Shown: in pieces, positions 45,288 to 54,795 of the stretch | How positions within the stretch are numbered: the stretch's first letter is position 1 | Layout of the letters: every line of letters begins with the position of its first letter | Source: Pseudomonas sp. GGS8 | GTDB taxonomy: Bacteria; Pseudomonadota; Gammaproteobacteria; Pseudomonadales; Pseudomonadaceae | Direction: 5' to 3' | NCBI RefSeq assembly: GCF_024168645.1 | Contig: NZ_JALJWF010000001.1 | Span: forward strand, 4,715,501-4,779,500 | DNA length: 64,000 nt | The notes under the pieces: generated by a model | Databases searched by the model: none | Seen by the model: the letters and a program-made list of their open reading frames with translations, nothing else | Told to the model about the DNA's origin: nothing | Position numbers and translations under genes: made by a program

Positions 45288-46826
45288 ATGAAGATTCGCT
45301 CACAAATCGGCATGGTGCTGAACCTGGACAAATGCATTGGCTGCCACACTTGTTCGATCACCTGCAAGAACGTCTGGACCAGCCGTGAAGGCATGGAATA
45401 CGCCTGGTTCAATAACGTCGAATCGAAACCCGGCATCGGTTACCCGAAAGAATGGGAAAACCAGGACAAGTGGAAGGGCGGCTGGATCCGCAATGCCAAC
45501 GGCACGATTAACCCGCGCATCGGCGGTAAATTCCGGGTGTTGGCGAACATTTTTGCCAACCCCGATCTGCCAAGTCTCGACGACTACTACGAGCCATTCG
45601 ACTTCGATTACCAGCACCTGCACACCGCGCCGCTGGGCGAGCATCAGCCGACCGCGCGTCCGCGTTCGCTGATCTCCGGCAAGCGCATGGAGAAAATCGA
45701 GTGGGGCCCGAACTGGGAAGAAATCCTCGGCACCGAATTCGCCAAGCGCCGCAAGGACAAGAACTTCGACAAGATCCAGGCGGACATTTACGGCGAGTAC
45801 GAAAACACCTTCATGATGTATTTGCCGCGCCTGTGCGAGCACTGTCTCAACCCGACCTGCGCGGCGTCGTGCCCGAGCGGGGCGATCTACAAGCGTGAAG
45901 AAGACGGCATTGTGCTGATCGACCAGGAAAAATGCCGTGGCTGGCGGATGTGCATCAGCGGCTGCCCGTACAAGAAGATCTATTTCAACTGGAAAAGCGG
46001 CAAGTCCGAGAAGTGCATCTTCTGCTACCCGCGTATCGAAGCCGGGATGCCGACGGTCTGCGCCGAAACTTGCGTCGGGCGCATCCGCTACCTCGGTGTG
46101 CTGCTGTATGACGCCGACCGCATCAGCGAAGTGGCGAGCACTGCCAATGAGCAGGACCTGTACGAGAAGCAACTGGAGATCTTCCTCGATCCAAATGACC
46201 CGGCGGTGATTCGCCAGGCCCTGGCCGATGGCGTACCGCAGTCGGTGATTGATTCCGCCCAACGTTCACCAGTCTACAAAATGGCCGTGGACTGGAAACT
46301 CGCACTGCCGCTGCACCCGGAATACCGCACCTTGCCAATGGTCTGGTACGTGCCGCCACTGTCGCCGATCCAGAACGCCGCCACTGCCGGCACCGTGGGC
46401 ATGAACGGGGTGATCCCGGACGTCGACAGCCTGCGCATTCCACTGAAGTACCTGGCGAACCTGCTGACCGCCGGCGATGAAAAACCGGTCAAGCGTGCGC
46501 TGAAACGTTTGCTGGCGATGCGCGCTTACAAACGTTCCGAGCAAGTCGATGGCGTTCAGGACCTGCAAGTATTGAAGGATGTCGGCTTGAGCGTGGCGCA
46601 GGTGGAAGAGATGTATCGCTACCTGGCGATTGCCAATTATGAAGACCGCTTTGTGGTGCCGAGCGCACACCGCGAAGACGCCATGAGCGACGCCTTTGCC
46701 GAGCGTTCCGGGTGCGGTTTCAGTTTCGGTAGCGGTTGCAGCGGCAGTTCCGACACCAACATGTTTGGTGCGAAGAAAGCCAACCGTCGCGACATCCTCA
46801 AAACCGTGCAGTTGTGGGAGGAATGA
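45288..46826 (+). CDS. narH: Respiratory nitrate reductase beta subunit NarH
   Basis: A 512-residue iron-sulfur subunit with four cysteine clusters: CIGCHTCSITC near residue 16, CEHCLNPTCAASCP near 183, CRGWRMCISGCP near 216 (a Trp replaces one Cys, giving the 3Fe-4S centre), and CIFCYPRIEAGMPTVC near 244. It carries electrons from NarI to NarG. It begins one base after the narG stop. The C-terminal tail has an unusual cysteine/serine-rich stretch near GCGFSFGSGCSGSS. Confidence 0.97.
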   Translation: MKIRSQIGMVLNLDKCIGCHTCSITCKNVWTSREGMEYAWFNNVESKPGIGYPKEWENQDKWKGGWIRNANGTINPRIGGKFRVLANIFANPDLPSLDDYYEPFDFDYQHLHTAPLGEHQPTARPRSLISGKRMEKIEWGPNWEEILGTEFAKRRKDKNFDKIQADIYGEYENTFMMYLPRLCEHCLNPTCAASCPSGAIYKREEDGIVLIDQEKCRGWRMCISGCPYKKIYFNWKSGKSEKCIFCYPRIEAGMPTVCAETCVGRIRYLGVLLYDADRISEVASTANEQDLYEKQLEIFLDPNDPAVIRQALADGVPQSVIDSAQRSPVYKMAVDWKLALPLHPEYRTLPMVWYVPPLSPIQNAATAGTVGMNGVIPDVDSLRIPLKYLANLLTAGDEKPVKRALKRLLAMRAYKRSEQVDGVQDLQVLKDVGLSVAQVEEMYRYLAIANYEDRFVVPSAHREDAMSDAFAERSGCGFSFGSGCSGSSDTNMFGAKKANRRDILKTVQLWEE

Positions 46827-47584
46827 GCATGCAAATTCTCAAAGTGATTTCGCTGCTGCTCGACTATCCGACCGAGACGCTGATTGGCGGGCGCGACGAA
46901 CTGGAGCAAGCGATTATCCAGTCACGGGAAATCAGCCCCAAGCAACGCGGCGCGTTGTTCGAATTGCTGGAGCTGATCTGCGCCAATGACCTGATGGATG
47001 GGCAGGAGCACTACGGTGCGCTGTTCGGTCGGGGGCGCTCGCTGTCGCTGCTGCTGTTCGAGCATGTGCATGGCGAATCCCGCGACCGTGGTCAGGCGAT
47101 GGTCGACATGATGGCGCAATACGAAGCCGCCGGTTTTGCTATCGGCGTCAAGGAGCTGCCGGACTATATCCCGCTGTACCTGGAGTTTCTCTCCACCCGC
47201 GAAGACCTCGAGGCCCGCGAGGGCCTGGCGGATGTTTCGCACTTGCTGGCCTTGCTCGCGGCGCGCCTGGAAGAGCGCGAAAGCGCTTATGCCAGTTGCT
47301 TCCGGGCGCTGTTGCAAATTGCCGGGGCCGAACCGCATCAGGCGGTGGCCGATTTGCGGGCGCAGGTAGCGGCGGAACCGCGCGACGACTCCCTCGAAGC
47401 CCTCGACAAGATCTGGGAAGAGGAGGCCGTGGACTTTCTCCAGGCCGAACAGCAAGACCGTTGCAGTTCGTTGCCTAGCGCCCCGGGCAAGGCCCGGGAA
47501 GAAAGCGCGGTGCCGTTGCACTGGGTGGATTTTCAGCATGAAGGGTTGGCCACCGTGCCAGCCGAGGAGGTCGGCAATGTCTAA
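46823..47584 (+). CDS. narJ: Nitrate reductase chaperone NarJ
   Basis: A 253-residue all-helical chaperone that holds apo-NarG until molybdenum cofactor is inserted. Typical segments are LLLDYPTETL near residue 12 and LPDYIPLYLEFLS near 112. The ATG at 46823 overlaps the narH stop (ATGA); an ATG six bases on is possible. The end overlaps narI by eight bases. Confidence 0.93.
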   Translation: MSMQILKVISLLLDYPTETLIGGRDELEQAIIQSREISPKQRGALFELLELICANDLMDGQEHYGALFGRGRSLSLLLFEHVHGESRDRGQAMVDMMAQYEAAGFAIGVKELPDYIPLYLEFLSTREDLEAREGLADVSHLLALLAARLEERESAYASCFRALLQIAGAEPHQAVADLRAQVAAEPRDDSLEALDKIWEEEAVDFLQAEQQDRCSSLPSAPGKAREESAVPLHWVDFQHEGLATVPAEEVGNV

Positions 47585-48257
47585 ATGGAACCTGTTGTTG
47601 TTCGGGATCTACCCCTATGTCGCTTTGGCCATTTGCCTGATTGGCAGCTGGGCGCGCTTCGATCTGTCGCAATACACCTGGAAGGCGAGCTCCAGCCAGA
47701 TGCTCAACCAGCGCGGCATGCGCATGGCGAGCAACCTCTTTCACATCGGTGTGTTGTTCATATTGGCCGGGCACTTCGTCGGCCTGCTGACGCCGGCGTC
47801 GGTTTATCACCATGTGATCAGCACTGAGAACAAGCAGTTGCTGGCCATGGTGTCCGGCGGGTTTTTCGGCCTGTTGTGCTTGATCGGCTTGCTGATGCTG
47901 GTCAATCGGCGGCTCAACGATCCACGGGTTCGCGCCGCCTCCAGCGCTTCGGACATTCTGATTCTGCTGGTGCTCTTGGCGCAGTTGCTGCTCGGTCTGC
48001 TGACGATCGTCGCGTCCACTGCACACATGGACGGCTCGGTGATGGTGATGCTCGCCGACTGGGCACAGAACACCGTGCTGTTGCGGCCGATGGAAGCGGC
48101 GGCCTCCATCGCGCCGGTCGGGCTGACCTATAAACTGCACGTGTTTCTCGGCTTGACCCTGTTCGTGTTGTTCCCTTTCACCCGTCTCGTACACATGATC
48201 AGCGCACCGATCTGGTACCTGGGGCGTCGTTATCAAATCGTTCGTCAGAAGTATTGA
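47577..48257 (+). CDS. narI: Respiratory nitrate reductase gamma subunit NarI
   Basis: A 226-residue, five-helix cytochrome b that takes electrons from quinol for NarGH. Heme ligands are likely the histidines in LFHIGVLFILAGHFVG (helix 2) and in YKLHVFLGLTLFVLFPFTRLVH (helix 5). It starts within the end of narJ and ends ten bases before the PPIase gene. Confidence 0.95.
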   Translation: MSKWNLLLFGIYPYVALAICLIGSWARFDLSQYTWKASSSQMLNQRGMRMASNLFHIGVLFILAGHFVGLLTPASVYHHVISTENKQLLAMVSGGFFGLLCLIGLLMLVNRRLNDPRVRAASSASDILILLVLLAQLLLGLLTIVASTAHMDGSVMVMLADWAQNTVLLRPMEAAASIAPVGLTYKLHVFLGLTLFVLFPFTRLVHMISAPIWYLGRRYQIVRQKY

Positions 48258-48267
48258 GGAGACAATC

Positions 48268-49224
48268 ATGTCAGGTGGATGTGGATGTGGCGGCGGTAAC
48301 GGCGGCAGCGGTGGCTGCGGTTCTTCAAAACAAGCAGAGTCTTCGGTGCCGGACGTTGTCGACATCGCGCCGTTCGAAGCACTGCCGGTTGAGCCGGCGG
48401 CTGCCGATGACGCCCCGGCGCAGTTGATCGCCAGCAGCGAACAGGAGTGGCCGATCATCAGTGTCAACGAGGTGTCGATCACGCCGCAGGCAATGGCCCA
48501 GGAGCTGCAATATCATCCGGCCGAAAGCCGTGAGGAAGCGGTGTACCTGGCCGCCAGGGCACTGGTGATCCGCGAATTGTTGCAGCAGCGCATTGCCGAA
48601 CTTGGCCTGGCGCTGGAGATCGGCGCTGGTGAGAACGAAGAAGAAGCGGCTACACGCTTGTTGCTCGAACGCGAGGTGCACGTGCCGCAGTGCGACGAGG
48701 AAACCAGTCTGCGCTACTACGAAAACAATCGCGGGCGCTTTCACAGCGCGCCGTTGCTGGCGGTGCGGCACATTCTGCTCGAGTGCGCGCCGGATGATGT
48801 CGAGGCTCGCAGCCTTGCGCATGCTCAGGCCGAGATATTGCTGCAGCGTCTGGAGGATTTCCCCGGCAGTTTCGCCGAGCTGGCGGTGAAATATTCGGCC
48901 TGCCCGTCGAAGGCTCAAGGCGGTTCCCTGGGGCAGATCAGCAAGGGCCAGACCGTGCCCGAACTGGAACGTCAGCTGTTCACGCTGGCGCCGGGCCTGG
49001 CTAGCAAACCGCTGGAAAGTCGCTACGGCTGGCATGTGGTCAGTGTCGATCAGCGGATCGAAGGCATGCCGTTGCCCTATGAAGTAGTGTCGACGGCGAT
49101 CCGCACGCAGTTGCAGCAAGGCGTCTGGCAAAAAGCCCTGGTGCAATACCTGCAAACCCTGATCGGTGCGGCGGATATTCGCGGTATCCACTTGCAGGGC
49201 GCCGACTCACCGCTGGTGCAGTGA
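48268..49224 (+). CDS. Parvulin-type peptidyl-prolyl isomerase with Cys/Gly-rich N-terminus
   Basis: A 318-residue protein with a rotamase (PpiC) domain at about 160-270, marked by [28 protein letters not shown] and the [14 protein letters not shown] ending. The N-terminus is unusual: residues 1-20 are almost only Gly, Cys and Ser, with cysteines 5, 7 and 17, suggestive of metal binding. There is no signal peptide, so it acts in the cytoplasm. Its layout recalls NifM, the folding factor for nitrogenase iron protein. Placed after narI and before moaA, it may help NarG or NarH mature. This is inference; the fold assignment is firm. Confidence 0.87.
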   Translation: MSGGCGCGGGNGGSGGCGSSKQAESSVPDVVDIAPFEALPVEPAAADDAPAQLIASSEQEWPIISVNEVSITPQAMAQELQYHPAESREEAVYLAARALVIRELLQQRIAELGLALEIGAGENEEEAATRLLLEREVHVPQCDEETSLRYYENNRGRFHSAPLLAVRHILLECAPDDVEARSLAHAQAEILLQRLEDFPGSFAELAVKYSACPSKAQGGSLGQISKGQTVPELERQLFTLAPGLASKPLESRYGWHVVSVDQRIEGMPLPYEVVSTAIRTQLQQGVWQKALVQYLQTLIGAADIRGIHLQGADSPLVQ

Positions 49225-49249
49225 GCCTTGGGGTAAACGGGGAGATGTG

Positions 49250-50242
49250 ATGAACGCTGTCATGCAGGATGGTTTTGGGCGGCAGATCGATTATCTGCGG
49301 ATGTCGGTGACGGACCGTTGTGATTTTCGCTGTGTGTATTGCATGGCGAAAAACATGACCTTCCTGCCGCGTCAGCAGGTGCTCACACTGGAAGAGTTGC
49401 AGCGCCTGGCAACGTTGTTCGTCGGGTTGGGCGTCCGCAAAATTCGTCTGACCGGCGGCGAACCGCTGATTCGTCCGGGCATTGTCGGACTGTGCCGCAA
49501 CATCGCCGCGCTGCCCGGTTTGCGCGAACTGGTGATGACCAGCAACGGCTCGCAGCTGGGCCGTCTGGCCCGGCCGTTGGCGGAGGCAGGCGTCAAGCGG
49601 ATGAACATCAGCCTCGATAGTCTGGACGGGCAGAAGTTTCGCGCAATCACCCGCAACGGCGATCTCGATCAGGTGCTGGGTGGCATTGAAGCGGCGCGGG
49701 ACGCGGGGTTCGAGCGGATCAAACTCAACTGCGTGGTGATGAAAGGGCGCAACTTCGATGAAGTCCCGGCGCTGGTGCAATACGCCATCGATCAGCGCAT
49801 CGATATCAGTTTCATCGAGGAAATGCCCTTGGGTAACGTCGGGCGTTCCCGGGGTGAATCGTTTTGTTCCAGTGACGAAGTGCGGGCGCTGATCGCCAGC
49901 CAACATCGGTTGCTCGACAGCACCGAGAACAGCGGCGGACCGGCGCGCTATGTGCGTCTGGAACGCCATCCCGATACCCGGATCGGTTTCATTTCACCCA
50001 ACAGCCACAACTTCTGTGGCAGCTGCAACCGGGTGCGGATGACCGTTGAAGGGAAGCTGTTGCTGTGTCTGGGTCAGGACGATGCCCTGGATTTACGCGG
50101 ATTGCTGCGACGTTATCCGCTGGATGATCAACCCGTGATCAATGCGGTCCAGAAAGCGCTGCGCGGCAAGCCGTTGCGCCATGACTTCAGCCCTGAAGGG
50201 GAGGTGCAGATTGTGCGGTTCATGAACATGAGCGGCGGTTGA
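49250..50242 (+). CDS. moaA: GTP 3',8-cyclase MoaA
   Basis: A 330-residue radical-SAM enzyme, the first step of molybdenum cofactor synthesis. The SAM cluster CDFRCVYC is near residue 24-31 and the second cluster is in [19 protein letters not shown] near 258-276. C-terminal GG is present (MNMSGG). GGGGAGA precedes the ATG at 49250. It ends the nar operon and supplies the substrate for MoaC encoded at 3957. Confidence 0.95.
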   Translation: MNAVMQDGFGRQIDYLRMSVTDRCDFRCVYCMAKNMTFLPRQQVLTLEELQRLATLFVGLGVRKIRLTGGEPLIRPGIVGLCRNIAALPGLRELVMTSNGSQLGRLARPLAEAGVKRMNISLDSLDGQKFRAITRNGDLDQVLGGIEAARDAGFERIKLNCVVMKGRNFDEVPALVQYAIDQRIDISFIEEMPLGNVGRSRGESFCSSDEVRALIASQHRLLDSTENSGGPARYVRLERHPDTRIGFISPNSHNFCGSCNRVRMTVEGKLLLCLGQDDALDLRGLLRRYPLDDQPVINAVQKALRGKPLRHDFSPEGEVQIVRFMNMSGG

Positions 50243-50280
50243 GCTGATCTGCGCGGTTTGTAAGAACACAGATGATCAAA

Positions 50281-50370
50281 TGTGGGAGCGGGCTTGCCCG
50301 CGAAGAGGCCATCACATCCAACATCAATGTTGACTGATAGACCACCATCGCGGGCAAGCCCGCTCCCACA
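50281..50370. repeat. REP pair of the gtgggagc type
   Basis: TGTGGGAGCGGGCTTGCCCGCGA and its reverse complement bound 50281-50370. It marks the boundary between the nar operon and the nrdD promoter. Confidence 0.78.
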
Positions 50371-50392
50371 GTCACAGATTCACCGGCAAATC

Positions 50393-50406
50393 TTGATATC
50401 GATCAA
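50393..50406 (+). promoter_or_regulatory. Perfect ANR/DNR box before nrdD
   Basis: TTGATATCGATCAA is an exact and fully palindromic FNR-type site, centred about 93 bases before the nrdD ATG. The same 14 bases occur before the DUF3079 gene at 56649. Confidence 0.85.
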
Positions 50407-50492
50407 TTGCAGAACAGCGCTTTGCCCGTAGTCTTCACTGCATGTTGTGTTTGTATGTTTAAAAAAATCTATATGTAGTATCTGGAGGCCGA

Positions 50493-52508
50493 ATGCAGAG
50501 CACGCTGATCTCAGTAGGATGTAACCGCTTACACAAGCGCGATGGCAGTCTGGTCGCCTTCGATGCCGACAAGATTCGTCAGGCGTTGATCGCCGCCGGC
50601 AAAGCAACCGGGGAGTACACCGACGTTGAAGTCGAAGGCTTGCTCGAGGCGGTACTCGCACGGTTGGAAGGGCTGCCAAGGTTGCATGTCGAGCAGATCC
50701 AGGATCGTGTTGAACGGGTGTTGATGGACGCCGGTTTCTTCTTCGCCATGCGTGCCTACATCGTTTATCGCGAACAACACGGGCGTTTGCGCCGCGATCG
50801 CCGGACCATGGTCGAGGTGGCGACCTCGATGAACGAATACCTGGACCGTGAAGACTGGCGAGTCCAGGCCAATGCCAATCAGGGCTATTCCCTGGGCGGG
50901 CTGGTGTTGAATGTGTCGGGCAAGGTCACCGCCAACTACTGGCTGGACGAGGTGTACAGCGAGGCCATCGGCCGGGCTCACCGCGAGGCGGATTTGCATG
51001 TGCATGACCTGGACATGCTCGCCGGCTACTGCGCCGGGTGGTCGTTGCGCACCTTGTTGCACGAGGGGCTCAACGGTGTGCCGGGGCGTGTCGAAGCCGG
51101 TCCGCCGAAGCACTTGAGCAGTGCCCTGGGACAAATGGTGAATTTCCTCGGCACCCTGCAAAACGAGTGGGCCGGTGCTCAGGCATTCAGTTCATTCGAC
51201 ACCTACCTGGCGCCCTACGTGCGCAAGGACCAGCTGAGTTATCAGGAGGTGCGCCAGGCGATCCAGGAGTTCATCTACAACCTCAACGTGCCGTCACGCT
51301 GGGGCACCCAGACGCCGTTCACCAACCTGACCTTCGACTGGGTGTGCCCGCAGGATCTGCGTGAGCAGATACCCGTCATCGGCGGGGAGGAAATGCCGTT
51401 TGCCTATGGCGACTTACAGGTCGAAATGGACCTGCTCAATCGCGCCTACATCGAGGTGATGCAAGCCGGCGATGCGAAAGGGCGCGTGTTCACCTTTCCG
51501 ATCCCGACCTACAACATCACCCATGATTTTCCGTGGGACAGTGAGAACGCCGACCGTCTGTTCGAGATGACGGCGCGGTACGGTTTGCCGTACTTCCAGA
51601 ACTTCCTCAATTCGGACATGCAGCCCAATCAGGTGCGTTCGATGTGCTGCCGGTTGCAGCTGGATGTGCGCGAATTGCTCAAGCGCGGCGGCGGTTTGTT
51701 CGGCTCGGCGGAACAGACCGGGTCGCTCGGCGTGGTGACCATCAACTGTGCACGCCTGGGCTATGTGTTCAAGGGCAATACCAGTGGTTTGTTACAGCGT
51801 CTGGACGCGCTGATGGAACTGGCGATGGAGAGCCTGGAGGTCAAGCGCAAGGTCATTCAGCACCATATGGATGCCGGTTTGTACCCTTACACCAAGCGCT
51901 ACCTGGGCACCTTGCGCAACCATTTCTCCACCATCGGCCTCAACGGCCTGCACGAAATGCTGCGCAATTTCACCGGCGACGAGGAGGGCATGCACACCGC
52001 ACAAGGCCGCCAGTTTGCCCTGAATCTGCTGGACCATGTGCGCGCCACGTTGCTGCGTTTCCAGGAAGAAACCGGTCACCTCTACAACCTGGAAGCGACA
52101 CCGGCGGAGGGCACCACCTACCGCTTCGCCAAGGAAGACCTTAAGCGTTATCCGGACATTCTCCAGGCGGGCAGTACGCAGGCGCCGTATTACACCAACT
52201 CCTCGCAACTGCCCGTGGGCTACACCGAAGACCCCTTCGAGGCCCTGGAACTTCAAGACGAACTGCAATGCAAATACACCGGCGGCACGGTCCTGCACCT
52301 GTACATGGCCGAGCGGATTTCATCGACCCAAGCCTGCAAGCAACTGGTGCGCAAAGCCCTTGGACGCTTCCGTCTGCCGTACCTGACCGTGACACCGACC
52401 TTCTCCATCTGCCCGGTGCATGGCTACCTCGATGGCGAGCATGAGTTCTGTCCCAAGTGCGATGAGGCCCTGTTGCTGCAAGAACAGAAAACCGGCGCTG
52501 TTCATTGA
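50493..52508 (+). CDS. nrdD: Anaerobic ribonucleotide reductase NrdD lacking its glycyl-radical end
   Basis: A 671-residue class III ribonucleoside-triphosphate reductase. The N-terminal ATP-cone covers about residues 10-100 (KRDGSLVAFDADKIR onwards), and the catalytic barrel follows with cysteines in RSMCCRLQLDV near residue 386 and the family segment VTINCARLGY. The C-terminus has the zinc-type CPVHGYLDGEHEFCPKC and then stops. The RVxGYxG-like glycyl-radical segment that normally ends NrdD is absent from this chain and is found in a separate gene 32 bases downstream. It makes deoxynucleotides without oxygen. Confidence 0.93.
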   Translation: MQSTLISVGCNRLHKRDGSLVAFDADKIRQALIAAGKATGEYTDVEVEGLLEAVLARLEGLPRLHVEQIQDRVERVLMDAGFFFAMRAYIVYREQHGRLRRDRRTMVEVATSMNEYLDREDWRVQANANQGYSLGGLVLNVSGKVTANYWLDEVYSEAIGRAHREADLHVHDLDMLAGYCAGWSLRTLLHEGLNGVPGRVEAGPPKHLSSALGQMVNFLGTLQNEWAGAQAFSSFDTYLAPYVRKDQLSYQEVRQAIQEFIYNLNVPSRWGTQTPFTNLTFDWVCPQDLREQIPVIGGEEMPFAYGDLQVEMDLLNRAYIEVMQAGDAKGRVFTFPIPTYNITHDFPWDSENADRLFEMTARYGLPYFQNFLNSDMQPNQVRSMCCRLQLDVRELLKRGGGLFGSAEQTGSLGVVTINCARLGYVFKGNTSGLLQRLDALMELAMESLEVKRKVIQHHMDAGLYPYTKRYLGTLRNHFSTIGLNGLHEMLRNFTGDEEGMHTAQGRQFALNLLDHVRATLLRFQEETGHLYNLEATPAEGTTYRFAKEDLKRYPDILQAGSTQAPYYTNSSQLPVGYTEDPFEALELQDELQCKYTGGTVLHLYMAERISSTQACKQLVRKALGRFRLPYLTVTPTFSICPVHGYLDGEHEFCPKCDEALLLQEQKTGAVH

Positions 52509-52540
52509 TTTCGATCCACTCAACCGCAAGGAGCTTCACC

Positions 52541-52708
52541 ATGACTGCATCGCAAACACTGCCCCAGGCTCAGCGTCAACGCTGCGAAGTCTGGACCCGG
52601 GTGATGGGCTATCACCGTCCTGTGTCGGCGTTCAATCCGGGTAAACAGTCGGAGCACCGCGAGCGGGTGCACTTCACTGAAAGCGCGGCACTGGCCGGGC
52701 GCCAATGA
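52541..52708 (+). CDS. Stand-alone glycyl-radical subunit of anaerobic ribonucleotide reductase
   Basis: A 55-residue protein with its own AAGGAG ribosome site seven bases before the ATG. The core RVMGYHRPVSAFNPGKQSEH (residues 20-39) aligns with the end of E. coli NrdD, where RRVCGYLGSPDARPFNAGKQ contains radical-bearing Gly681; the equivalent here is Gly23. It is in a different frame from nrdD and separated by a stop and spacer, so it is a separately made chain rather than a simple frameshift. The stop overlaps nrdG (ATGA), which supports its place in the NrdD-NrdG system. It would have to dock on NrdD, as GrcA docks on pyruvate formate-lyase. Confidence 0.85.
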   Translation: MTASQTLPQAQRQRCEVWTRVMGYHRPVSAFNPGKQSEHRERVHFTESAALAGRQ

Positions 52709-53400
52709 GTCGAATGCTTCGGGTCGGGGGCATGGTGCCCCTGACCACTATCGACTATCCGGGACAGCTCGCCTGCGTGCTGTTTTGCCAGGGTTGCGCC
52801 TGGCGTTGTCGTTACTGTCATAACCCGCAGCTGATTCCGCCTCGTGGCAGTGAGGAAGTGGATTGGCGGCGGGTGTTGGCGTTTCTGCAACGTCGCCAGG
52901 ACCTGCTCGATGCCGTGGTGTTCAGCGGCGGTGAGCCAACCTTGCAGGACGGTTTGCTCGGGGCCATGGATGAAGTGCGGGACATGGGCTTTCGCATCGG
53001 CTTGCACAGCGCCGGCATCAAGCCCGCGGCCTTCGCCAAGGCACTGACTGGCGCGGATTGGGTCGGTTTCGACGTCAAGGCGTTGCCCGAGGATTGCCAG
53101 GCCATCACCCGGGTCGAGGGCAGTGGAACGGCCAACTGGCGCAGCCTTGAGCATCTGCTGGCCAGTGGTGTGGACTACGAATGTCGCACCACCGTGCACT
53201 GGCATCTGTTCGAGCCGGAGCGCCTTCTGATCCTGGCAAAACGCTTGAGTGCGCTGGGCGTCAAACGCTTCGCCGTGCAGCTGGTTCGCACCGAGCGGAT
53301 GTTCGATCCGCTGTTGCCGAGCGTTTCGGCTCAAGCATTGCTGCCGGAGTTGTGGGACGCCCTGCGCGAGTTGTTCCCAGCCTTCGTACTACGCGGGTAA
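52705..53400 (+). CDS. nrdG: Anaerobic ribonucleotide reductase activase NrdG
   Basis: A 231-residue radical-SAM activase that generates the glycyl radical. The cluster motif CAWRCRYCHNP is near residues 31-41, followed by VVFSGGEPTLQ. It starts within the end of the small glycyl-radical gene. In this organism the target glycine is on that small subunit. A strong hairpin follows its stop. Confidence 0.94.
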   Translation: MSRMLRVGGMVPLTTIDYPGQLACVLFCQGCAWRCRYCHNPQLIPPRGSEEVDWRRVLAFLQRRQDLLDAVVFSGGEPTLQDGLLGAMDEVRDMGFRIGLHSAGIKPAAFAKALTGADWVGFDVKALPEDCQAITRVEGSGTANWRSLEHLLASGVDYECRTTVHWHLFEPERLLILAKRLSALGVKRFAVQLVRTERMFDPLLPSVSAQALLPELWDALRELFPAFVLRG

Positions 53401-53402
53401 CG

Positions 53403-53429
53403 GGGGCTGGGGAACTCAAGCCCAGCCCC
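53403..53429. terminator. GC-rich hairpin between nrdG and ftrD
   Basis: GGGGCTGGG and CCCAGCCCC form a nine-base stem with a nine-base loop, without a T run. It lies between convergent genes and covers the stop codon of the minus-strand gene. Confidence 0.6.
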
Positions 53430-54795
53430 AGAACTGCAACCACCAGCCAAATCCCACCATGCCTTCGGCCAGTAGCAGGCAAGCGATGGCTGACCCGCGA
53501 CGCACCAGGGAAAGCCTTTCGTGGCTCAGCCGCTTGTAGCCCAGGAGCAGGCTCCAGCCCATTGCAGCCAGTAACAGACAGGCCCTGGCGGGTTGTACCC
53601 ACTCCAGCAGCAGGCCTTCATAACGCAGTAATTTGACGGTGGTGGCCGACAGCCCGAGAAACAGTCCGGCACCCCCCAGTGGCGTGAGTGTCAGTGCCAG
53701 GGGCCCATACAGTGTGCGATCTCGCGCCAGCCGGGCTGTCAGGCGCAGGAGCAGCATCAACGCTGTGCCGAGCACGATCGAACTCAAACTCAAGTAAGCG
53801 ACGATGCTGAAGCCGTCGAGCCAACTGAAGCTGTCGTTGAGTTGCGGGTAATGGGTGAGTAGCCACCAGGGGGCGTTGTCCTGCAAGGCCCAGAGTTGGT
53901 TGTGTTCCACCAGCCATTGGGCGAGGGATTGTTTGAGGGCGATAAACCATGGGCTGACCGTCCACTGAAACGCGCCCATGGCCAAGCCGATCACGCCGAA
54001 CAGCAGCAAGCGGACATCCCAAGGGGACAGGGTCTGCGCCGTCGCGTGAAGAATCTCCTGATTGCTGGAGCGGGCGATCAGTTGAACGGCACCGCGTTGC
54101 CTGCTGCAGCGTCCGCACGCGTGGCAATCACTGGCGCCTTGCAGGCGACGGATGTCGAGCAGGGGAGCGCAATTGGGGGGCGGCAGGCGTGGTGCGGCAT
54201 TCGCTATCCAGCGTTGTTCATCGACCTGAAAGTGCACAGGGGCCAGACGCGCGAGCAGGGCGAAAACGCCGCTGACCGGGCACAGATAACGGCACCAGAC
54301 TCGCTTACCCCGGGCGAACAACAACCCGACGATGACCGCTGCGACGGTTGAGCCACCCAGAATCAACAGTGCGGCCTGGGCGTAGTCATAGACGCTGATC
54401 AACTGGCCGTAGAGGGTCGTCAGGCAGAACGCCAATGTGGGCCAGCCGCCCCAGCGCACCCAACGCGGCACACCCAGGCCTTTGCCATAATGGCTGGCCC
54501 ACTCGCTGAGCGAACCTTCCGGGCACAGAACGCCACACCAGAGTCGGCCGAAGCACACCATCGACAGCAACACGAACGGCCACCAGATCCCCCAGAACAG
54601 AAACTGCGCGAGCAAGGTCAGGTTGTCGAATATCCGTGCCTGGCTGTCCGGCAGCGGCAGCGCTGTCGGTATTACCAGCAGCAACGCGTAGAACAGTACA
54701 ACGGCCCACTGCACGACGCGAATGACCTGCGCATGGCGACGCATCCCGTCACCCAGGCGCTGGAGCCATCGATTGTGTTGGCTCAGTTCAGGCAT
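53416..54795 (-). CDS. ftrD: Polyferredoxin-type membrane protein of iron uptake (FtrD-like)
   Basis: A 459-residue membrane protein with about seven hydrophobic helices and three cysteine regions: CFGRLWCGVLCPEGSLSEW near residue 80-98, WCRYLCPVSG near 168-177, and CHACGRCSRQRGAVQ near 222. This is the NosR/CcoG/FtrD type of iron-sulfur membrane protein that moves electrons across the membrane. In the Ftr system of Bordetella and Brucella FtrD supplies reducing power to FtrC. The ATG at 54795 overlaps the end of ftrC by 13 bases. Confidence 0.85.
   Translation of the reverse strand: MPELSQHNRWLQRLGDGMRRHAQVIRVVQWAVVLFYALLLVIPTALPLPDSQARIFDNLTLLAQFLFWGIWWPFVLLSMVCFGRLWCGVLCPEGSLSEWASHYGKGLGVPRWVRWGGWPTLAFCLTTLYGQLISVYDYAQAALLILGGSTVAAVIVGLLFARGKRVWCRYLCPVSGVFALLARLAPVHFQVDEQRWIANAAPRLPPPNCAPLLDIRRLQGASDCHACGRCSRQRGAVQLIARSSNQEILHATAQTLSPWDVRLLLFGVIGLAMGAFQWTVSPWFIALKQSLAQWLVEHNQLWALQDNAPWWLLTHYPQLNDSFSWLDGFSIVAYLSLSSIVLGTALMLLLRLTARLARDRTLYGPLALTLTPLGGAGLFLGLSATTVKLLRYEGLLLEWVQPARACLLLAAMGWSLLLGYKRLSHERLSLVRRGSAIACLLLAEGMVGFGWWLQFWGWA

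Noticed and set aside
52501..52545. nrdD and the glycyl-radical gene as one gene broken by a frameshift error
   Set aside because: The small gene has its own AAGGAG and ATG, begins with a short non-conserved leader, and is separated by 32 bases from the nrdD stop; a single-base error would not join the two sensibly. Kept as a split gene, with sequencing error listed as a refuting option.
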